Shown here piece after piece: positions 6,223-8,877 of a stretch of DNA of 8,877 nucleotides; positions within the stretch are counted from its first letter, which is position 1, and each line of letters opens with the position of its first letter. Source of the DNA: an uncultured Synechococcus sp. (GTDB taxonomy: Bacteria > Cyanobacteriota > Cyanobacteriia > PCC-6307 > Cyanobiaceae); the NCBI GenBank assembly GCA_913050105.1, contig CAJWZN010000050.1, forward strand, positions 1 through 8,877. Direction: 5' to 3'. The notes under the pieces were generated by a model that saw nothing but the letters and a program-made list of their open reading frames with translations, did not search any database and was not told where the DNA came from. The position numbers and the translations under genes were made by a program.

Positions 6223-7125
6223 ATGTCGAAGCGTCACCCGGTCGTCGCTGTTACCGGTTCATCCGGTGCTGGAACCAGCACCGTCAAGCGCGCCTTCGAA
6301 CATATCTTCGCTCGTGAAGGCATCACACCTGCTGTGGTGGAAGGCGACAGCTATCACCGCTACGAGCGGATGTCGATGAAAAAAGCCATGGCTGACGCCC
6401 TGGCAAAAGGTGAGAACTTCTCCCACTTCGGCCCGGAAGCGAACCTTTTCGACAAGCTCGATGAACTGTTCCGCACTTACGGCGAAACCGGAGCCGGTCA
6501 GAAACGGTATTACCTGCACAGCCCTGAAGAAGCCGCTGAGCACAATGCGCGTTTGGGTGTGAACCTTGACCCCGGTCAGTTCACGCCTTGGGAAGACATT
6601 CCCTCCGGCACAGACGTTCTCTTCTACGAAGGACTTCACGGTGGAGTGAAGGGTGAGGGGTATGACGTTGCGGATCTGGCTGATCTTCTTGTCGGTGTGG
6701 TGCCGATTGTCAATTTGGAGTGGATCCAGAAGATCCACCGCGATAACGCTGAGCGTGGTTATTCCGCAGAGGCGATCGTGGACACCATCCTTCGCCGGAT
6801 GCCGGATTACATCAACCACATCTGCCCGCAATTCAGCAACACAGATATCAACTTTCAGCGGGTGCCCACGGTGGATACCTCCAACCCGTTCATCTGTCGG
6901 AACATTCCCACCCCGGATGAAAGCTTCGTCATCATCCACTTCCGTAAAGGCGCTCGGGAGAATTGGGGAATCGACTTCAACTACCTGTTGAACATGATTC
7001 ACGACTCCTTCATGTCCAGCCCCACCAGCATCGTGGTGAACGGCGGCAAGATGGGTTTTGCGATGGAACTGATCCTCACGCCGATCATTCATCGGATGAT
7101 CGAGGAAAAGAAAAAGGTCAGCTGA
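6223..7125 (+). CDS. prk: Phosphoribulokinase, class I (proteobacterial-type)
   Basis: PRK phosphorylates ribulose 5-phosphate with ATP to ribulose 1,5-bisphosphate, the RuBisCO substrate, in the cytosol. At 300 residues it resembles the class I enzyme of Rhodobacter (about 290), not the longer class II enzyme of most cyanobacteria and plants. The Walker A loop GSSGAGTS is at 12-19. Asp42, His45 and Arg49 in EGDSYHRYER have the same numbers as in R. sphaeroides. Glu136 (YEGLHGG), Lys170, Arg173, Asp174 and Arg178 (EWIQKIHRDNAERG) equal R. sphaeroides Glu131, Lys165, Arg168, Asp169 and Arg173. The VPTVDTSNPFICRNIPT block is also class I. Only two cysteines exist (201 and 225), so the paired N-terminal cysteines used for thioredoxin control in class II are absent. 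Class I enzymes are usually controlled by NADH and AMP, which is inferred here. There is no Shine-Dalgarno before ATG 6223, and I see no clear promoter in the 64-nt gap after leuB. Confidence 0.95.
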   Translation: MSKRHPVVAVTGSSGAGTSTVKRAFEHIFAREGITPAVVEGDSYHRYERMSMKKAMADALAKGENFSHFGPEANLFDKLDELFRTYGETGAGQKRYYLHSPEEAAEHNARLGVNLDPGQFTPWEDIPSGTDVLFYEGLHGGVKGEGYDVADLADLLVGVVPIVNLEWIQKIHRDNAERGYSAEAIVDTILRRMPDYINHICPQFSNTDINFQRVPTVDTSNPFICRNIPTPDESFVIIHFRKGARENWGIDFNYLLNMIHDSFMSSPTSIVVNGGKMGFAMELILTPIIHRMIEEKKKVS

Positions 7126-7126
7126 C

Positions 7127-7140
7127 CTGGAACGTTCCAG
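7127..7140. repeat. Perfect 14-bp palindrome just after prk
   Basis: CTGGAACGTTCCAG is a perfect palindrome beginning 1 nt after the prk stop codon. In RNA it could fold as a 5-bp stem with a 4-nt ACGT loop. In DNA it could be a dimeric regulator site acting on the small downstream gene. No T-run follows, so it is not an intrinsic terminator by itself. Confidence 0.5.
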
Positions 7141-7151
7141 CGATTCATCTC

Positions 7152-7157
7152 TACAAT
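7152..7157 (+). promoter_or_regulatory. Candidate -10 box TACAAT before the hypothetical gene
   Basis: TACAAT differs from the TATAAT consensus at one position and lies 16 nt before the GTG at 7174. No convincing -35 lies at 16-18 nt upstream; the nearest TGACC-like sequence is about 23 nt away. If used, transcription would begin around 7163-7165 and leave a very short leader. The upstream 14-bp palindrome would then lie at the promoter. Confidence 0.25.
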
Positions 7158-7194
7158 CGGCTCATCAACTGATGTGGGTGAGCCGATCACTTTT
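7156..7194 (+). terminator. Hairpin with short T-run after prk, possible intrinsic terminator or start-site structure
   Basis: Bases 7156-7166 pair with 7177-7187: a 9-bp perfect ATCGGCTCA/TGAGCCGAT stem, extended by one G-U and one C-G pair around a 10-nt loop. TTTT follows at 7191-7194 after CAC. This is terminator-like on the + strand, 30 nt after the prk stop, though the T-run is short. The loop includes the GTG proposed as the start of the next gene, so the structure could instead control its translation. Confidence 0.4.
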
Positions 7195-7479
7195 GCAACA
7201 CCTTCATTTGAGATCAGTGGTGCAACCGGTTCGCCCACCACACCACGTTGGGATCGTGTTGACAGCAGACAACTGATACGTCTTGCACGACGTGTGTATT
7301 TCAGTTACTTGTCAGACACTTTGAGTTCACCTGATCCAATTGGTGTTGTTGTTGATCTTGAACATCAGGAAGGGCGTGTTGTCTTCCATCCCCCTGTTCT
7401 TTTGCCAGAAGAGGATTTTGTGGGATTGGAGCTGATTCGAGCTCGTAACGCTCGTTCTCGGAATCGATGGAAAGGTTGA
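7174..7479 (+). CDS. Small conserved-looking hypothetical protein, picocyanobacterial
   Basis: I do not recognise this 101-residue soluble protein. The first 24 or so residues are low-complexity Ser/Thr/Pro/Gly. The ordered part begins around RWDRVDSRQLIRLARRVYFS, a basic amphipathic helix. A beta-like segment DPIGVVVDLEHQEGRVVFHP comes next, and then a basic C-terminal tail RARNARSRNRWKG. There is no membrane segment, cysteine or metal motif. The start is GTG 7174, as no ATG exists in frame. The frame is the same as prk and is open right back to the prk TGA at 7123-7125. The start codon lies in a hairpin loop and no Shine-Dalgarno is visible, so the start is uncertain; a downstream GTG or TTG is possible. 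The 3' end overlaps the prepilin peptidase gene by 13 nt. GC is about 44% in the two lines counted, lower than in the neighbours. Confidence 0.6.
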   Translation: MGEPITFATPSFEISGATGSPTTPRWDRVDSRQLIRLARRVYFSYLSDTLSSPDPIGVVVDLEHQEGRVVFHPPVLLPEEDFVGLELIRARNARSRNRWKG

Positions 7480-8261
7480 TTGCGCCTGTGTGGCTCATCC
7501 TTTTTGGTGCCTGCGTCGGCAGTTTCACCAACGTCGTTGTTTGGCGATTGCCCAGGCAGGAATCCGTGGTGAGCCCCGGCAGTCACTGCCCAAGATGTGG
7601 CCACGCAGTGCGCTGGCATGACAATGTGCCAGTGCTTGGTTGGTTGCTGCTTACCGGCCGTTGCAGAGACTGCCGTGCCTTCATCAGCTGGCGCTACCCA
7701 GTGGTTGAAAGTTTCAGTGCCCTGCTCTGGCTCAGCACGATGTTGGTGAGTGCTGGTGGCGGTGGTGGTGTTGAGCCGAGCTTTCAGCCTTGGATCGGTC
7801 TGCCTTTGGTCGGTCTTCTTCTGCCACTGGTTCTGATCGATCTTGATCACATGTGGTTGCCGGAATCCCTATGCCGCTGGGGTGTTCTGCTGGGTCTGAT
7901 GTTCAGTGTCACTGGCGGTGTATCAGTTTTTGCTGATCACATGATCGGCGCAGCTCTTTCGCTTATGGCACTGGAAACACTCAGCGCTACGGCGGAAAGA
8001 GCAATGGGGCAACCAGCTCTGGGTTTGGGAGATGCCAAACTCGCCGCCCTTGGTGGTGCATGGCTTGGGCTGTTTGGTATTGCAATCGCCATGGCGATTG
8101 CCGTATTCAGCGGTGCACTTGTTGGAAGTATCGGTCGATTGACCGGCCGCCTGCAACCGCGACAGCCTTTTCCATTTGGTCCTTTCATCGCACTCGGTAT
8201 TTGGCTGGTCTGGCTGATGGGTCCTAATTGGTGGTGGAGTGAGTGGTTGAAAGCGTTTTAA
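7467..8261 (+). CDS. pilD: Type IV prepilin peptidase / N-methyltransferase
   Basis: This membrane aspartic protease cleaves the leader of type IV prepilins and usually methylates the new N-terminal residue. The 264-residue protein has an N-terminal membrane segment (about 8-28) with the GSFTNVVVWRLPR signature. A cytoplasmic loop follows with two zinc-type pairs, Cys41-Pro-Arg-Cys44 and Cys66-Arg-Asp-Cys69, which marks the bifunctional methylating class. Further membrane segments are at about 76-95, 110-127, 138-153, 157-173, 193-220 and 236-254. Catalytic aspartates are in LIDLDHMWLPE (Asp125/Asp127) and GLGDAK (Asp189). A run of five glycines (about 96-101) lies in a short loop. ATG 7467 overlaps the upstream gene by 13 nt, so coupling is likely. 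Picocyanobacteria carry pilus genes linked to competence and buoyancy; no pilin gene is in this window. No clear intrinsic terminator follows the TAA. Confidence 0.93.
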   Translation: MERLIAPVWLILFGACVGSFTNVVVWRLPRQESVVSPGSHCPRCGHAVRWHDNVPVLGWLLLTGRCRDCRAFISWRYPVVESFSALLWLSTMLVSAGGGGGVEPSFQPWIGLPLVGLLLPLVLIDLDHMWLPESLCRWGVLLGLMFSVTGGVSVFADHMIGAALSLMALETLSATAERAMGQPALGLGDAKLAALGGAWLGLFGIAIAMAIAVFSGALVGSIGRLTGRLQPRQPFPFGPFIALGIWLVWLMGPNWWWSEWLKAF

Positions 8262-8371
8262 AATTAATCCGCAGCAAGGCTTTGGTTCAATTTACAACGA
8301 CTTGAAAGTAATTTCTAGAAAAAAATAACCGCTTCTTTATTCTTTGCTTCAGCCTGTCTTTCAGAGGTAGG

Positions 8372-8397
8372 GCTTGAAATTAATTTCAATTTCAAGC
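8372..8397. repeat. Inverted repeat, perfect 10-bp arms, spanning the ferritin stop codon
   Basis: GCTTGAAATT at 8372-8381 is the exact reverse complement of 8388-8397, with a 6-nt loop. It lies in the AT-rich 130-nt gap between the convergent prepilin peptidase and ferritin genes and covers the ferritin stop codon (8392-8394). No T-run follows on either strand at the expected distance. It may still act as a 3'-end stabiliser or a weak bidirectional terminator. The remaining part of the gap (8262-8371) shows only A/T-rich sequence, with a run of seven A at 8319-8325. Confidence 0.45.
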
Positions 8398-8877
8398 TGG
8401 AGCGCTTCCAATTCTCGCGCCACTTTCAAAAGCCCCAAGATTAAATGCACCACCAGCTTTTATATTGGCGAGGAGAGTTCCATCCAGAAACTGTTGATCA
8501 AGAAGGATCAGTGCTGCAGTATTGGAGTCGGCTAAGCGCAACCGCTTGATTACGAAGCGCGCTTCAGATTCCTCTTTGACTTGTTCTTCGATGAACCAGT
8601 CCAGCATTGCAGTGGCGGCTCGGTCACCCTCCTGTTCTGATAATGAATAAATGTTATTGATTGATTCCGTGACCTGCTTTTCCATGCTGTAAACAGTGTC
8701 AAATAATTTCTGAACTGTTTGAAACTCACGTTCCGGGGATTGAATTGTTGGTAGCTGTACTTCGCACTCGCTGTCGACAAGATAAGCAATCATTTTTGAA
8801 GCGTGTCCGCGTTCTTCGATGCTCTTTTCGAGCATGTAGCCGGAAAAACCGATGAGATCTTTTTCGCGAAGCCATAT
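8392..8877 (-). CDS. Ferritin, 5'-truncated by the window edge
   Basis: This is an iron-storage protein on the minus strand. The frame is open to the window edge, giving 161 visible residues. About 50 N-terminal residues, including helix A and its Glu ligand, lie outside. Ferroxidase-type residues, numbered from the first visible residue, are Glu22 and His25 in EERGHASKM (human H-ferritin Glu62, His65), Glu66 in MEKQVTESI (Glu107) and Gln99 in EEQVKEE (Gln141). Their spacing agrees with classical ferritin. Met15 has been read as a possible start, but the preceding residues IWLREKDLIGFSGY match ferritin helix B, so it is internal. The C-terminus carries an extra Gly/Ala-rich tail of about 20 residues beyond the usual end. 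The gene converges on the prepilin peptidase gene. GC in three counted lines is about 35-45%, well below the other genes. Regulation is not visible because the promoter is outside the window. Confidence 0.88.
   Translation of the reverse strand: MWLREKDLIGFSGYMLEKSIEERGHASKMIAYLVDSECEVQLPTIQSPEREFQTVQKLFDTVYSMEKQVTESINNIYSLSEQEGDRAATAMLDWFIEEQVKEESEARFVIKRLRLADSNTAALILLDQQFLDGTLLANIKAGGAFNLGAFESGARIGSAPA

Noticed and set aside
6259..7092. Long open frame of 277 codons on the minus strand opposite prk
   Set aside because: It mirrors the strongly conserved prk gene, has no recognisable domain, and its length follows from the codon bias of the + strand gene.
7127..7140. Palindrome as a LexA (SOS) box
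   Set aside because: It contains GAAC next to GTTC without the 4-nt spacer of the Bacillus-type box, and it does not fit the cyanobacterial LexA pattern I know. There is no SOS gene beside it.
7123..7476. Stop-codon readthrough joining prk to the small gene
   Set aside because: The two frames match and no stop intervenes after the TGA, but there is no readthrough signal and class I PRK normally ends here. Chance in-frame placement is simpler.
8305..8345. A/T-rich stretch with seven A as an intrinsic terminator for ferritin on the minus strand
   Set aside because: On the minus strand the T-run is preceded only by a weak A/T stem with a G-U pair. It is too unstable to call.
1..8877. CRISPR array, transposon, phage or defence cassette
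   Set aside because: No regularly spaced repeats, transposase or integrase motifs, or toxin-antitoxin pairs were seen on either strand.

Overview
The window reads as a core chromosomal segment of a marine picocyanobacterium (Synechococcus/Cyanobium/Prochlorococcus lineage). The evidence is a cyanobacterial-type F420-0:gamma-glutamyl ligase-like tail, a DUF3727 protein, lpxD lying between proB and leuB, a phosphoribulokinase of the compact class I type, a short coding density-driven layout, and about 58-60% GC by hand count of a few lines. I see no mobile element, CRISPR array, tRNA, rRNA or defence system. This is mostly ordinary housekeeping sequence, and I did not find a convincing undescribed system.

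Layout. Positions 1-312 hold the 3' end of the ligase-like gene. Positions 352-3973 form a tight same-strand cluster: a GNAT-like protein, ruvX (YqgF), a DUF3727 protein, a YqeG-type HAD phosphatase and proB. Gaps are 1 and 20 nt, then come overlaps of 13 and 4 nt, so translational coupling is likely. Next come lpxD (4009-5052), leuB (5085-6158) and prk (6223-7125), separated by 35, 32 and 64 nt. After prk there is a 14-bp palindrome and a hairpin followed by TTTT. The start codon of a small hypothetical gene (7174-7479) lies in the loop of that hairpin. The hypothetical overlaps a type IV prepilin peptidase (7467-8261). A 130-nt AT-rich gap separates this from a convergent, 5'-truncated ferritin gene on the minus strand (8392-8877).

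How the genes relate. The cluster mixes ribosome or nucleic-acid maintenance (RuvX/YqgF, possibly its DUF1292-like neighbour), possible phosphatidylglycerol synthesis (YqeG/Gep4-like phosphatase), amino-acid synthesis (ProB for proline, LeuB for leucine), outer-membrane lipid A synthesis (LpxD) and the Calvin cycle (PRK). The right end adds type IV pilin or competence processing (prepilin peptidase) and iron storage (ferritin).

Points worth a second look: the class I, proteobacterial-style PRK with no N-terminal redox cysteine pair; an LpxD in which the second active-site histidine of the E. coli enzyme is replaced by arginine; a RuvX with an altered DER-x-T motif; ruvX sitting beside a DUF1292-like gene as in Firmicutes; the hairpin over the hypothetical gene's start; and a Gly/Ala-rich tail on the ferritin. 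GC content drops to about 42-45% in the small hypothetical gene and in the ferritin end.
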